From contig NC_092567.1 in NCBI RefSeq assembly GCF_037975245.1, forward strand, positions 6,446,714 through 6,510,713: a stretch of 64,000 bases of DNA. Direction: 5' to 3'. The position numbers and the translations under genes are program-made. This DNA is from Apostichopus japonicus. Taxonomy: Eukaryota; Echinodermata; Holothuroidea; Aspidochirotida; Stichopodidae. Each line of letters begins with the position of its first letter. Within the stretch, counting starts at the first letter, position 1. A model generated the notes under the pieces. That model was given only the letters and a program-made list of their open reading frames with translations. It did no database searches and had not been told where the DNA came from. This document shows, in pieces, positions 25,122-37,713 of the stretch.

Positions 25122-25981
25122 TGGGAGTTGCCTTTGAGTGTCGAATTGTTCGGAGTATTGATTGTTGTGTTGTTTTGTGGTAGAAACCGTACGTGTGTAT
25201 GTACAGTACATGTAATAGTGTACAGTATGTAGTGCAGTGAAGGTTGGTTTTGTTTACATCGTATGTATCTAGGCACGCGTCGCTATGTCAAGGGATTGAA
25301 ATCGGGAATAATTAGTTAACGGAATAGATGTAAATGTTGCAGATTGAAATTTGAGAATTTTTAATCTGAATTTTTTTTTTTAAGCACCGTTATTGATGAA
25401 AGAATTATCCCTCACAATGAAAATTACATAAGTAATGCTATAACTGAAACATCACCTTTGACGATGTCATAGAAGGATTTGTCTGAAGTACAGTCTAAGC
25501 TGATTTACAGATACGACTGTCTGGTATAACAGACAACACATGTTCATATAGTATATATCGCTGTAGGTATTCCGTTGCAGTCGCTACGGACTAAGATGTT
25601 TGTTTACATGGATGAAAGTGCTACACTCTTAAAACGTTGGGCAAAAATTTGTTGGGTAGAGATGTTTTAAGAAAATGTTGGTTAATTCTTTAACCATTAT
25701 GGGTAAAATGGTGTTGGAAACATTTATCCAACGTTTATCCTGTATATATACGAGTCCATTTGCCCAACGTCTGGGCAATGTTCCCGCCAAAATGTTGTCG
25801 TACAATTCGCACTGCAATGTGATCATTGCGTACGTACATCCGTATACTAACTACGCTGGCGTACTAGTGAAGGCATGTTGCGCGCTGCGACGTGATAACA
25901 GCACACTTCTACTAGATACGGTACATACGATCGAATTGCAATAGAATATTCTTGAGTATATTCATGAGTATATTTTGAATT

Positions 25982-26069
25982 ATGTCTTTCTCGTCGCCGG
26001 TTGATGATGGTGATGTGTTGACACTTTCAACGAAGTTGGGGGTAGAAGACTTGAAGGAATCATTTGAAG
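25982..26069 (+). CDS. Candidate first coding exon inside the transposon
   Basis: An ATG opens 29 codons plus one base and ends at GAAG|GTATAG. The peptide begins MSFSSPVDDGDVLTLSTKLG and continues VEDLKESFEG. With the acceptor at 26969 (TTTCTTTTTCAG) the frame goes on as INELSDKT and stops at 26996-26998, giving a product of about 38 residues. The leucine spacing and the DLKESFE part recall the start of a SAM-like helical domain, but it is too short to call. If real, it is a gene fragment carried by the transposon or the start of a longer alternatively spliced gene. Confidence 0.3.
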
Positions 26070-26969
26070 GTATAGTATAATGTATTCATACCCCCAACGG
26101 ATTGGCTAGTATTACTTGGCCTAACCTAACGTTAGGATGTGTCCATCTACAGACTTGGAAATATCCAAACGTTAGGTCAACAGTATATATTGTGTTCGTA
26201 GCCCAGACTAGCCCGTGCGTAGGCCAGGCCTAACTCTGCTGCACAAGATAGAGCGCGCTTTGCGTGTACGTTAGGCTACGGAGGTATAGCGTTATGCTTG
26301 TGTTTGGCGTGGGATAAGTAATGTTGATGACACTTGACAGTCCTAGTCTCACATTTGTCAGTTTTCAGAACAAAGTTAAGAAAACTATTAAGATGTCACT
26401 AAGGATAGGCCTAACTTAGTCCACTTCATACTAGCTTGCAGAAAATTGTTTTGGAAAACTTAGTTTGAGTGTCATATATTTACTTAGGCCTACAGTACTA
26501 TTACAAATATAGTTGTGTCATATATTACAAATATAACTTAAATAAATGCTAGTATTGCCTGGGCCATATATTGATCACATTTGTATAAATAAAATAGTTT
26601 CTCGTCCTAACTGTTCAGAAAAGTGAGGGTGCAGGCAATTAACCTACGGAGAGTGTGGTAAAAATTTGGGTAAATTGGTTGTTCAAATTTAAAAATTAAA
26701 AAAGGGAAGGAAATTGACCCAGTGGGCAAAAGGATGTAGGCAGGACAAGAACCTACTAATTTATACCTCGCCATAGTATTACAAATGTTTATTTTTATTG
26801 GGGGTCACAATATTCATAAATTTATGGTTTAAGTATAGATCCTACATCTGCAAAATTTCCACAAAATTGGTACAGTAGGCGTATCTGTAGGCCCGAGACT
26901 ATGTGATCAGAAAGACAAGATATTGACATGTAAAAATATGTCTCCTCCTTCTATCATTTTCTTTTTCAG

Positions 26970-26998
26970 GTATAAATGAATTGAGTGATAAAACTTAA
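26970..26998 (+). CDS. Candidate second exon (short end) in the transposon
   Basis: A strong acceptor (TATCATTTTCTTTTTCAG) precedes it. It completes the Gly codon split by the 26069 donor, adds INELSDKT and stops at TAA (26996-26998). No donor follows closely, so it would be a terminal exon in this version. The phase match with the 25982 exon is the main support. Confidence 0.25.
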
Positions 26999-27659
26999 AG
27001 GGGCCTATGCTAAGGCTAGGTGTATGCATTTATCCACAATATTAAAACCATAATGAACTTTTGATGACCTCTTGGTTTGGTATACCAAGTTGTGTGGCAT
27101 AATAAAAAAGTTGTTTGGTAATTTTGCATTGATATATTTCAATTTCCAATCCCAGTCGTGTCATACCAAAACTGTTATGCATGTTGATGTTTAAGTAGAG
27201 TCTAAGTATTTGGTTGAGGAAAAACTAGTAAGATTACTGTAATGTATGAATGTTCAAAGTTGCTACATGAAATTAATACTAAAATGGCATCATGGCCAAA
27301 AGGTTATTCTCAATCTGTTTAAAGTTGCAAGGTCACTTATTTTATGAATGTGAATTTACACCTATTATGAGAGAAATATCTTGTGCTTCATGTGACGGAA
27401 ATTCCAGGTTCTCATAATTTGTCTAATCTGAAATCTGGTCAGAGATGCTGTTACAGTAGCTGTGTGTGTGTGCTCAGCAGTTACATTCTTTCTTGTCCTG
27501 TCTAACTAAGGTTAGTACTACTTAGTAAACAGGTGTCACATCCTGCATTGCATTTTCTTTGATTTGAAATGTCCCTGTCACAGATAGGAATAAATTACAG
27601 TCACAATCAGGAATAAATGGTACCTTTTCTTTTATACCTGTAGGAGGATGTTGCCATAG

Positions 27660-27863
27660 AAGAATACACAAAGGACTATCGATGTGGACATGACGCCACA
27701 GCCCTTTGTAGTGTGCAGAGGCACCCACCTAACACCATCCCAAGCCTATGTTATTCTCAAGAGACATGCTCTGCCACAACCATCCCTACTGAAAGCAATA
27801 GGTGTTTGCCTTAAAGGGTGTGAAGACTTGCTCAAAAAGAAACGTCTAATGCCGGTAATCTGA
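27660..27863 (+). CDS. Transposon-borne open frame of 57-68 residues, function unknown
   Basis: An open frame follows a good acceptor (CCTTTTCTTTTATACCTGTAG, to 27643). The first ATG is at 27690 and TGA at 27861-27863. The part after the ATG contains PQPFVVCRGTHLTPSQAYVI, then LKRHALPQPSLLKAIGVCLK and a Lys-rich tail. Alternating hydrophobic residues and amphipathic helices look like real protein. It recalls a module seen in many uncharacterised fish and invertebrate proteins, but that is memory, not a search. In-frame TAG at 27657-27659 precedes it, so with this acceptor translation would begin at the internal ATG or the exon is decayed. It may be a host gene piece captured by the transposon. 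Confidence 0.35.
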   Translation, partial: KNTQRTIDVDMTPQPFVVCRGTHLTPSQAYVILKRHALPQPSLLKAIGVCLKGCEDLLKKKRLMPVI

Positions 27864-29737
27864 CCTAGTTTCGAATGAGGTGTAACAGAAGTGTTAGGCA
27901 CCACCATCGATCCCAGAAAATACACACACAGCTTGCTACCGTCGGTAATTAGACACTAGTATACAGTCAGTACATGCAGCTGTGGTCATTACCCACAGCA
28001 GTGTATAAACGATACAGCGATGGACATCTCAGATCCAGCTAAAGATAAAAACGTATCACGTTTTATTACTGTACTGTCTGCATTTTGTAGCGACACGAAC
28101 AACATGTCACTTGCAAGCAACAAAAGTTAATTTTTCAGATGGCCGCACTCGGTTTGGGGCGAGTCTTTAATGCATAAGGCGGTGTATATTTTCGATATTG
28201 AATTCCAGCAACATTGCAAGCTGACATGGAAGTTTCTTCAAACCTTCATATACGAATTCTTGGACGCAAACATTTCAAGCAGCATCAGAGATCTTATGGC
28301 ATTTATTTCTTCCAAGCAATGACTTTTCAGTGTACTGGATAGTTTAATCTGTTTGTTACAGTTTTTCTTCAAAAAAAAAGTTATGACTTACTTCTTGGAT
28401 CCGAACCTTGCTGCTTTTACTCATTTCATTGGTTCAATAATTAAGTTGGTTTTTGTAACTTAAAATTCTTTTACTTCTTTGCATGTTATCATTTTTCATA
28501 AACATGCACTGACTGTATGTGTCTTTATGTGAAACTTTACTTACATATGACTTGAAATGTTTGTATACGTTTGCTTATAAAATTCATCCTATCATTTTTT
28601 TCGATAACATGTACACATTGATGTTGTTTGATCCTACTTATGACAGAGTTGAGGGTCTTTTTTAAGACAAATGTACAGATCTGACTATTCTTGAGAAGGG
28701 AAGCAGGCAAACAGAAATTTACACTTTAACTACTAGGGCTAGATTTCAAACAGTTTTGTGATTGTCATGCTGTTTCATGCTATATGCAATGTTTAACATT
28801 AAAATAAGTTTTATAATGAGAACTGGTTAGGGATTCATATTTGATATGTGTGAAAATTCCTAGGTGCCTGTGAAATATACAATCTTCGATATGTTTACAA
28901 TGTGCATTGGCTTGAAGAATTAGGTAAACCTGCACCATCATTGACCTTTCCTTTTATTTCTGTAAATTTCATATCATTATACTTACAAATTGTGCTCAAA
29001 TTACAACAATTGAGACATTAAAGACATATGAGAGGTTTGTTTGTGTGATACCATGTGTGTTCCATTCAAGTCAGTTTGCACTGTATAGGTAATATGTTTA
29101 AAAAAGAAGAATATGTTATAGCTGCACAAGACTGCTTATGTTGGAATTTAACCATTGATATATCATAAAAAGTCATCCTTTTCTAACATTGAGCCATATT
29201 TGTTTCCACTACTAGTTATATCTATATAATTATCATGATATAATTATGAGGACTTGCCATTTCCTGTTGAACTTCTTGCTTCTGTGCTCAAATTTCTTAG
29301 CACTTAATGGAGTGTGTAGTGAAAACAATCACCTATAACTGCTAAAAAAGGCTCAGCTGTAAACAACACTTGTTACAAATTGGTCAGTGGGCAAGAACCA
29401 AACAATGTTGTGTATGTTAAGGTTAATTCTATCCATGAAGAGAATAACTTGTAGTTTCATGATGAACTTGTAAGTCAATATTCATGTTCCAAGTCCTAAA
29501 GCAAATTTGCAAAGCATATATTGATACATTTTCATGATGAACATATTGACACAATATGATATAAAGTAAGTTAATAGATTACTGCAATCAACAATACCAT
29601 GTTGCTAAATTTTGTGAAACCATTTTATGTGTTGTTAGTTCTAGTGAAGCTTTTTGAAGCTGTTTTCATCAATAAAATGAGAATTTAATACTATTTTATG
29701 TGTTAATATTTAAAAACCTTAGTGTACTTTTCATTCA

Positions 29738-30108
29738 TCGACCAATATTGGGTAACAAATTGCCCAATTTAACTGTATCAATCAACCAACATTGGGTAAA
29801 ATCACTCAAATAAAATTTGATTCATTATCCAATGTTGGGTATCAAATTACCCAACTAATGGTAACAATCAACCAACATTGAGTAAAAACATTCCAATACA
29901 ATTTCATTCATTGACCAATCTTGGGCAACAAATTGACCAACTAACTTTATGGATTAACCAATAATGGGTAAAATAATTTACCCAACTACATGGTAAATGC
30001 ATTACCCAACTGCTGTTGGGCAAACTTTGCCCATTTTTTGAGCGGTTACATATGTACCCAGTGTTGGTTGAAAGTTGGTCAATATTTTTACCCAACTTTT
30101 TAAGAGTG
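29738..30108. repeat. Right subterminal repeats and TIR of the 25.6 kb transposon
   Basis: About three ~87-base units (starting near 29738, 29826 and 29911) with the paired motifs ATTGGGTAAC and AATTGCCCAA, then more TTGGGTAA/TTGGGCAA motifs up to the TIR. Subterminal motif arrays like this are typical transposase binding regions; here that is inferred. Confidence 0.85.
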
Positions 30109-30965
30109 TACAGTATGCATAGCTATAGAGACTTCAAACTAGTCTTGGTGATTTTCTAACTTTAAGATATTGATATAAAATCTATATATTTTTTTTTATT
30201 AGATTTTTTTAAACTGTGACAGATCAGTGAGTTATGGGACATTAGTATGTAATACAGGTCACGGTAGGACAGCGTTAATCTAGCATAGATCTTCATTTTC
30301 CCCGACATTCTTGAAATGGGCGCAATGTTACATGTTGTCAAGTGTCTGCTTCCTGTCAGGCTCACAGTATACGTTAGAAATTCCTTTGAGGATATTACAA
30401 AGTTTCATCACAATTTTGACATCATCCTAAGCTTTGTATTTTTCAACTTTCTGTTGGTGCTAGAAAACTACTTTCCATATTTTATTATAACGCTGTCCCT
30501 ACTCCTCTCTTTCAACGCCCTTTCGTCTGATTTGGAAACATATGTATGTGTTTCTAAAGCAGCCACATATGTTGTTGTATTATATTATTAATTTATACAA
30601 GAAACAAAACCGTAAATGTTTAGATAGATGTGTGGTTACTCATGTAATTATACCTCGCACTGTAGGACATTATTCTAATTCAGTAAACTTGAACCCAATT
30701 AAAGAAAATCGGTCATAAAAATCCATGTACTCCCTAATGATCGTAATGCCATACTTTCTCTGGTTTGATTTGTTATTTATAAATGAACATATCAAAGATG
30801 AAAAACAACTTTATGAGAGATTATAATGTGGGGGGGGGGGAGGGGGGCGGGCTAGGTTTCCATACTGAAGTAACGATAATAATATTTTGTTTTCAAACGA
30901 CGAGGAGTTATTTGTCCAGGATGTTTGTATCGTACAATACAACGTATACGTCAGAAACCCTTACA
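30109..30965. other. Non-coding stretch beyond the transposon
   Basis: No supported gene. An open frame at 30316-30591 is hydrophobic and has no recognisable family or splice context. A G run lies at 30831-30847. Confidence 0.45.
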
Positions 30966-31349
30966 AATAACTTAAGGTATGCTACAAATAACACGAGTTA
31001 TGTACAAATAACATGAGGTATGGTAAAAATAACAGATGTATGGTACTGATAACTTGAGGTATGGTACATGAGATATGGTACAAAATACATGAGGTATGGT
31101 ACACATAACATGAGGTATGCTACAGATAACAGATGTATGATACTAATAATTTGAGGAATGGTAAAATAGCATGAGGTATGGTATAAATACCATGAGGTAT
31201 GGTATAATAACATGATGTATGATATTAATAACTTGATTTATGGTACATGAGGTATGGTACAAAATACATGAGGCATGGGACAAATAACATGAGGTATGGT
31301 ACAAATAACATGAGGTATGGTACAAATAACATGAGGTATGGTAAAAATA
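30966..31349 (+). repeat. About 21-bp minisatellite (AACATGAGGTATGGTACAAAT)
   Basis: Roughly 17 units with length variation from 15 to 23 bases, built on GAGGTATGGTACAAATAACA. Both minus-strand frames through it give Tyr/His/Ile-rich peptide repeats and are not genes. Confidence 0.93.
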
Positions 31350-33152
31350 AATGAAACTAAATTAAGTCTCCCTTCCACGCTCGTACTCCAGCAGTCTCGC
31401 CCTATTTCTAATTATTACTGTCCTTCTTTCTCTGCATGTAGACCCCTATATGCTCTCCTTATAGAAGTAATTGTCTTGTGAATCAATAAACATTATGAAT
31501 GTTAAAGTAGAGAATATTCAGATACATCAATCCTTATAAACAAAATGAATCTATCGTGCTTGCAATGTCTCTCTTTCACACCATCTCAGTCAAAAATGTT
31601 TTATTGGTGAAAATATCGATGCATGCTTTTCATCTCTAAAATCTGTACGTTGTGACGTCACTGTACACAGTTATGCAACATTCAGTATATGTGACTCGAT
31701 TCTAATAGTTTGAGTTGTAATGGGATTTGAGGGATGTCTATTGATTTTATTATTTATTTAGATGAATGTATATATACGTCACTGATATGAATGTGTGGGT
31801 CCAAGCAGGCTTATATATGAAGGACGGATCTCGGTTTGACTTGAAACTAAGAAACAAATGTATTGTTTTTGGGGGTAGGTTTCATCATTTTGATGTACTT
31901 TAATATGCAAGCAAAATTAAAGTAGATGTGACTACATTAAAAGGTCAACTTAAAGGTGTTAAATTTAAGAATTTTATTTAACTTTCAAGAAACGTATTTT
32001 TTTACCACCCTCTGTACGTACAGTACTATGAATAAGCAGCAGCGTTATGATACAACAAATGGCAACGGTGAATCTGAACTAATAATGGTTTAAAATATTT
32101 GCATTATTTCTTTTATTTTTTAATAACTTCAACACTGTGTATAACGTAGGGTCTTGAAGGAGCCTGGGCCAGATAGAGGCAGGGGTGGGGTGTTCAAAGT
32201 AACTGTAAATGTGGTTGAATTTTATACAATTACCAACCGGCAAATTAATAATTATATTCAAGCGCTGACAATAACAAAATACAACATCCAGGCCTTGTAT
32301 CTTCATGTGGTTCCTATTTCTATTAGTACTATTTCAATCAGAGCCATTAATATGTCTGTATCTTATAGTATAAGAAACACTCTGATGTCCAATTATTCCT
32401 GATTCCGAGCCAAGTCCGTGACTACTTGGTTCGAGTATGGCATTCTCGAGTCCGAACAACGTTCTATAGAGTATATGAGCAACCCAAACCAAGTGACTCT
32501 CTGAAACACATTTGTGCAAGGTTTATTATAATTAGTGAAATGTTTAAGTTGTTAACATATCTATTTGATTATCCGATTGTGTCTCTTATTGTATATTTTT
32601 ACCAGACAACTACATTTCCAAAACTTTGATGGATATCTTTACACTACTAACAATACGATAGAAACAGACCGTCTCAGACGAAGGGGGGGGGGTGTAACCA
32701 ATGTGTTGCTTTGTTGACTAAGGTTTTGCTATTTCTGACCACGATATTCTGGGGTCTATCTTTAATTACTGCCCTCCTTTCCCTACTCGTCATCTTCTCT
32801 GTTGTCCATTGTATCCATCTGATCACCTCAGTGAGAAGTTGGTCTTTATGACGTCACTCAGTTTTGATGACGTCATTCGGGGGTTGATGACGGGTTTAAA
32901 ACTAACAATGTCTTCCCTATAAAGCTGATGTTTATATTCATGTTATTCCGTGCATCTTACATTGACGAGTCTGTCTCCTTTATTGACTTTAGGGTGTTCA
33001 ATGTAGATGTGCGTTTACCTGCCAGGAATAATTTACTGCGATATTTTTGAATATATATCATTCTAACTTATACATTGTTTGCTTCGCCATATTATATTTT
33101 CCTGAAATTCATTTTCTAAATCTCATGAATATAATATTTCTCTTCCTTTCAG
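31350..33152. other. Non-coding stretch, nothing supported
   Basis: No exon or RNA gene supported. Several short overlapping frames at 32079-32629 on both strands have no recognisable motif. A G run occurs near 32683-32691. Confidence 0.45.
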
Positions 33153-33188
33153 GCCTGTGACGGAAATGGCAATCTACCAGGAGAAGAG
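33153..33188 (+). CDS. 36-base microexon, phase 0-0
   Basis: Acceptor TATTTCTCTTCCTTTCAG and donor GAG|GTGAGAG enclose 12 codons, ACDGNGNLPGEE. Length and phase (0-0) match the other short exons at 34047 and 37649, so inclusion or skipping would keep the frame. Both splice sites are close to consensus. Symmetric microexons in animal genes are often alternatively spliced, frequently in neural tissue; nothing here shows the tissue. The peptide is acidic and hydrophilic, with no recognised domain. Confidence 0.5.
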
Positions 33189-33846
33189 GTGAGAGAGACA
33201 TAGATTCATGTTCCTGTTAATTAGTAACGGTAATTTTAATAATAGACACAGATGTATTAATTAATGTTGAACAAAGAAATAAGACAAAAGAGTATGATAC
33301 TTTGTCCCTCATCAGGAGGAAAGATTTATAATTGTCGTGTATCGAACAGGGAATTCAGATAGGCCAGTTACAAGTTAATGCCTCGTAATGATGATAGCAC
33401 TGTTCTCAATGTCAAATTTAGATGCGGCCTAAATAATCTTACTTCCGCACACACAGTCAAAGAAATGATAAACAAAGAAACGAATAGACTTTAAAATAAG
33501 TTGAGTCCGGTGTTATAGTGTGTTACAAGCCTCACACATTATTGGAATATAACTTTTAAACTGTCAATCCCCTCCCACCGGCAGATGCTGATTATTTTAT
33601 TTCACTCTGCTGATGTGCATATCATAATTTGTTAGCTCGTATCATAGTTCGTTTTCCGTGAATTTTTTTTTCACAGTTTATTAACCGTAAAAGGAACTGA
33701 TAAAAAAAATAAACATTTTGAATTTCACTTTTATAGGGTAACAATTTCTCTACACACAAAGGGCTAACTGTAGTCTATACCCAAATCTCCCATTAATCTC
33801 TACTCCGGTATTCTTTAATATAATAAAATCATTAGAATCATTCCCT

Positions 33847-33902
33847 GGGGTCGGGGAGGGGTCGGGGAGGGGTCGGGGAGGGGTCGGGGAGGGGTCGGGG
33901 AT
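33847..33902 (+). repeat. 11-bp G-rich minisatellite with quadruplex potential
   Basis: About five units of GTCGGGGAGGG in tandem. Runs of four Gs separated by one or two bases over more than 50 bases match a G-quadruplex pattern on the + (sense) strand. It lies between the microexons at 33153 and 34047, about 145 bases before the latter. Confidence 0.92.
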
Positions 33903-34046
33903 GGCTTAGGATGGTATTCGTTGGGTTATAGCATCATGAATCATTGTGAAACGAGAGCATACACTGTGTCATAAATACACTATCTCGGAGCGAGCTGGTA
34001 AAAGTAAAGTGACTGAGTGATGACGTCATACCGTAATCCCTTACAG

Positions 34047-34076
34047 AGTGGATTACATGGAGGAGGGGTGCATCAA
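34047..34076 (+). CDS. 30-base microexon, phase 0-0
   Basis: Acceptor TACCGTAATCCCTTACAG and donor CAA|GTAAGTTA (near-perfect) enclose ten codons, SGLHGGGVHQ. Phase 0-0 fits 33153-33188 upstream and 37649 downstream. The peptide is short and Gly/His-rich with no recognised function. A 30-base exon is small enough to depend on splicing enhancers; the G-rich array 145 bases upstream may be relevant. Confidence 0.5.
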
Positions 34077-36313
34077 GTAAGTTACAGTTCAGGTCCGTTT
34101 ATATAAAAGACATGACAGCAACGGCGTAAGTAGCTTTCGACACTTAAGTGATTTTAGATGAAGCTGTGTGCATGAGGGTTGACTCTCTTCCAAAGTAAAC
34201 TTTAAAAAAAAAAACATTTATTGAGCGATATACTTCCCAAATGTGTGTCAGTTCAAGGCCTCAAGTAAGATTTCGAGATGGTTTACGCTGGTTCATATCT
34301 TAATTAATTGATTAATAAGCACAACCTGTTACAGTTATTTTTCCACGGTGGTTTTTATTTTTTTTTTTTGCAATATGAAAGCTAATTTCTGAATATTGTA
34401 CCAAACCTTTCTGATGTTAGTCAAAATGAGCTAGCAGTGAATTACAATAATACATATTTTTCCCTCTACATGAACTCTTATTTTGGAATATTCAATTAAC
34501 ACATTGATCGATAACATGTCGTTGCCTAAACACATTTACAAACAGAGGATTCATATAACACCAACCTGAGGAGGTTCCATTTTGCTTTTTAATTCAATTT
34601 GTTACATTATACATCTGACTTATCCAGCAAACAAATAATGTTTTTATGAGCGTTTAGTATAATGACAACGTTTGACAACGTTTCAGGGCACGTTTTATCT
34701 TTCTTTGTAGGGCCCATTTAAATTACTTTCAAATACGACGTTAGCGTACACGTGCAGCTAAGGTGTATTACTGCTACATAAATCATTGTATATACGAACT
34801 TGTACTAATGGGAGTGTGTGTGTACTCACCATGCAGGCGACGGATAAGTTAACGTGATGAAGTATTTCTGTTGAAAGGCAGAAAACTAGTGGCCCGTAGT
34901 TCCATTGTTTCAAGGTGGGGGAGGATTTGACCGACTTAAATGTTTAAAACTAGAGTGTGTTACCCAAAGTTGGATGACAATTTAAATTAACGCCACCCCA
35001 TCCCTCTTCATGGACCTCTTTGGTCCACCAACTTTCTTCGGCGGAGTTTAAGAAGTCACTCATCGTTTAATAGTTGTAATACATATTGATATAGTGCATC
35101 TTTTAGACATCTTGAACATATCTGCAAGGTGTTAACACGGATATACAGGAACAATATTAATAACAATAACAATAATTAAAGCTATTTTCCTGTTAATGGA
35201 TAAATGATGCTATTTAATGCCCTTGGATGTCTAGCATTAAACCGTCAAAAACGTTCAAAATATTTTCATAAAAAGCGGTCAGTTTCACCCTTCAACGTCC
35301 GGATAACCTTTCATATTTAAGTAAATAACGCTTTACTGATACTGCACAGAGAAACTAACAATATAATAAGAAATAAAAAGTAGGTAATTTGTGTTTTACA
35401 AGACATTCATTTTGACGAATTATGCGACTCATATGGTTAACGCTGGATTAATGTTCATTGTAAAGTGACAACAATAGAGCAAAAAATGAGCAAATAAAAC
35501 GTATAACAATCTGTCAAATAAGTTGAATCACGTGACACCAAAAGTGTTTCCAGTTCGTATTTTCTAAAATGTGTTACAGCTTCCAAGTATCTTGATAATT
35601 CGTTCATCGTTCCAGACTTGTAAGACAATTATCTGGCTTCAATTTCTTATTTTGACAGAGTTTTAATGTTGATCCTCTTTGTTCAAACAATATTTGTCTC
35701 TTCTTCACTCACTATTATTTTCTCTCCAATCTCTCCCATCTCTCCATTCTCTCCCATCTTTCTCTCTCTCAAAAAAACGAGATCATATCTTATTGTTACT
35801 ATAGTCCTACTACCAGCTAACTAACATGTTCCTAGACAATGGTACCATGGTAACCAGAGATGCCCGGATGCTACGGGAAGGGGACAGGAGTATATTATGA
35901 CGGCGAATTATTTTTCGGAACAGTGATTTTCACTATAGTTGTGTATATTTTTACAATGGGGTCCCGGGATGCATCGAATAGTTTCAAAGGTTAATATCAG
36001 TAGTTTTTTAGGGCTTCGTAGGCAATATGTCTCCGGGTCCAACAAGTCCACTGACCATGTGTATTAAGCGAGCTCGTGACCGTGGGAACATTCACAGGAT
36101 AGCGCTTTCAGCACCCCTGAACATCGGTTTGAGCCCGCCCCTGCCCCCTCCCTTTCCCTTCCAACGCTCATCTCTAACATGGTGTTATTGGGACGATTAT
36201 TTATACTGGTTGATTAAATTATCGTTTTGGAAAATAACGTAACGCCAGCAAGAAAGACTCTGTCTTTCGCATTTAACACTTAAACTGTTAATAGTATTCC
36301 GCACTATAATATG

Positions 36314-36361
<48 letters not shown>

Positions 36362-37648
36362 GCATAATTAACTCCTTTACTGTTAATAGCTTTCCACTGA
36401 AGATAAACTATGCTAATGATAACACAAGTTCCGTCAAAACAAAACATAAAGCAGAACCCAGTCTAGCATGGTCTAGAGAATCAACTAAAATAACTATCCA
36501 GTTAGATGTCAATAATGATAAATTCAGGGAATTTCCTTTAAAGGTATAACAGTATGAACGTCAAATAGTGACACGGCCTATCCAACATTTTACTTAACTT
36601 TTAGACGAAATGTTTCGATTGGCTTCAAATTTCTAGAAGAAGAAGGGAGAGGGGTTGGTCCAGCTGGAAATATATAAACCACATTTATGGATCAAACTGG
36701 TTACCATCAGAAATGGGGTACACTGGCCATTTTAACCAGCTCCTGAATTCTCACCTTTGTATTGCATAATAACGTGAGCCAATGTCCAATTTGATTTGGC
36801 TCCTACATTTGTGAATTCTTAAGAAAAGCACACGATGAGAGCTGAGTGACCTGGATATTGTTCGGTAACGATTACGTTAATGTTTGAAGGAATTGTCGAA
36901 CTTTCATAACAAAGAGAATGTTAAACTTTGCAACTTAATTGAAAATGGCTACTCAGCTAGAAGGGATCAGCTTATAAACAGGACGGAACATTTCCCTGCA
37001 TCGCACCAATGTTAGATAGTACATTGGGTTGCATCGATTGAGTCATCGTTATATCAATGGGAAATCCCCTGGATAGGGTCATTTGATGGTTACCGGCAGG
37101 GAAGAGGATGGGGTGTGGAGATAATTGAACTGATTCTTGTACAGGAATCCTGTTTTACACATAAACTTTTTTTTATAGATTGGGAAAGGATTATAACCTC
37201 GTGCTATGAGTCAATATGGGTTGACTGATGTTATTCATATACATACTTTTTTGGAATATTTCAAGCAAACAGTAGAACATTTTTTATAGAATCCAATCTT
37301 CACAAATCCTTTCGAGCATGGAATCAGAGCGACCACATCATAGGTGACCATGGTTTCATGGATTAAGCCTTCATGTGCATATCATGTTCAGTAATAAAAT
37401 ATTCGCAAGACGTACTCCTTAGGAATCCCTAAAATAGTAACTGAAATAATAATAATAATGAACAGGACAAAAATTTCCAAGACATTTGAAACATGCAAAG
37501 TTTAATGTAACGTGACTCGATTTATCTGAAATAACACTTTTAATATGGATACATATTATGATTTACAACATTTAGCTATATACTGCATTGTCTTTGTTTC
37601 TGTGTTATCTTATACATATTCATTACTTATATTTTTCCTCTTGTTTAG
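34077..37648. other. Probable intron before the last coding exon
   Basis: No further exon supported. Contains an (ATT)n run at 36317-36352, a pyrimidine-rich TCTCTCCCATC tract at 35700-35775 and a poly-T run near 34360. An open frame at 36027-36242 has no family resemblance. Confidence 0.5.
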
Positions 37649-37713
37649 GGATTCGATGAGAAGAGTTACCAGTTGAGCCTGGCGAACTTCAACCAGGCAA
37701 GACGCAAGTAATT
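37649..37713 (+). CDS. Last coding exon with stop, phase 0
   Basis: The acceptor is CTTATATTTTTCCTCTTGTTTAG. Twenty codons read GFDEKSYQLSLANFNQARRK, then TAA at 37709-37711, and the donor TT|GTAAGT comes two bases later. The stop lies only two bases before the last exon junction, so the transcript would escape nonsense-mediated decay under the usual 50-base rule. The peptide looks like ordinary folded-protein sequence with a basic end; the family is not recognised. With 33153 and 34047 it forms a C-terminus that could replace the CAAX-like end at 3183. The arrangement (stop just before a final intron) is the same at both ends. Confidence 0.55.

Larger units (their letters stand above)
24530..25250. 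mobile_element. PIF/Harbinger-like transposon remnant (tentative)
   Basis: The segment carries the start of a Myb/SANT-like protein on the minus strand (25121 downwards) and, on the plus strand, an open frame with an Arg-rich N-terminal segment as often seen before Harbinger nucleases. Harbinger elements are known to encode exactly these two proteins. Here the two reading directions face each other with the nuclease catalytic region and the end of the Myb domain missing, which suggests internal deletion. I could not find matching TIRs or a 3-bp target duplication, so the borders are estimates. Confidence 0.4.
25623..30108. mobile_element. DNA transposon with TA target duplication and CACTCTTAAAA TIRs
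   Basis: The left end reads TA|CACTCTTAAAACGTTGGGCA and the right end, reverse-complemented, TA|CACTCTTAAAAAGTTGGGTA. The TIR similarity runs for about 27-30 bases, flanked by TA on both sides. Inside the right end, 29738-30000 holds about three ~87-base units built on ACCAACATTGGGTAA and GGGTAACAAATTGCCCAA; similar motifs occur at the left end. The interior is about 4.5 kb. No DDE transposase is recognised; instead there are short spliced-looking ORFs (25982, 26970, 27690). TA duplications fit the Tc1/mariner-like superfamily and its non-autonomous relatives. I recall similar CACTCTTAAAA-type ends in fish repeats, but cannot check. The coordinates exclude the TA. Confidence 0.8.
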
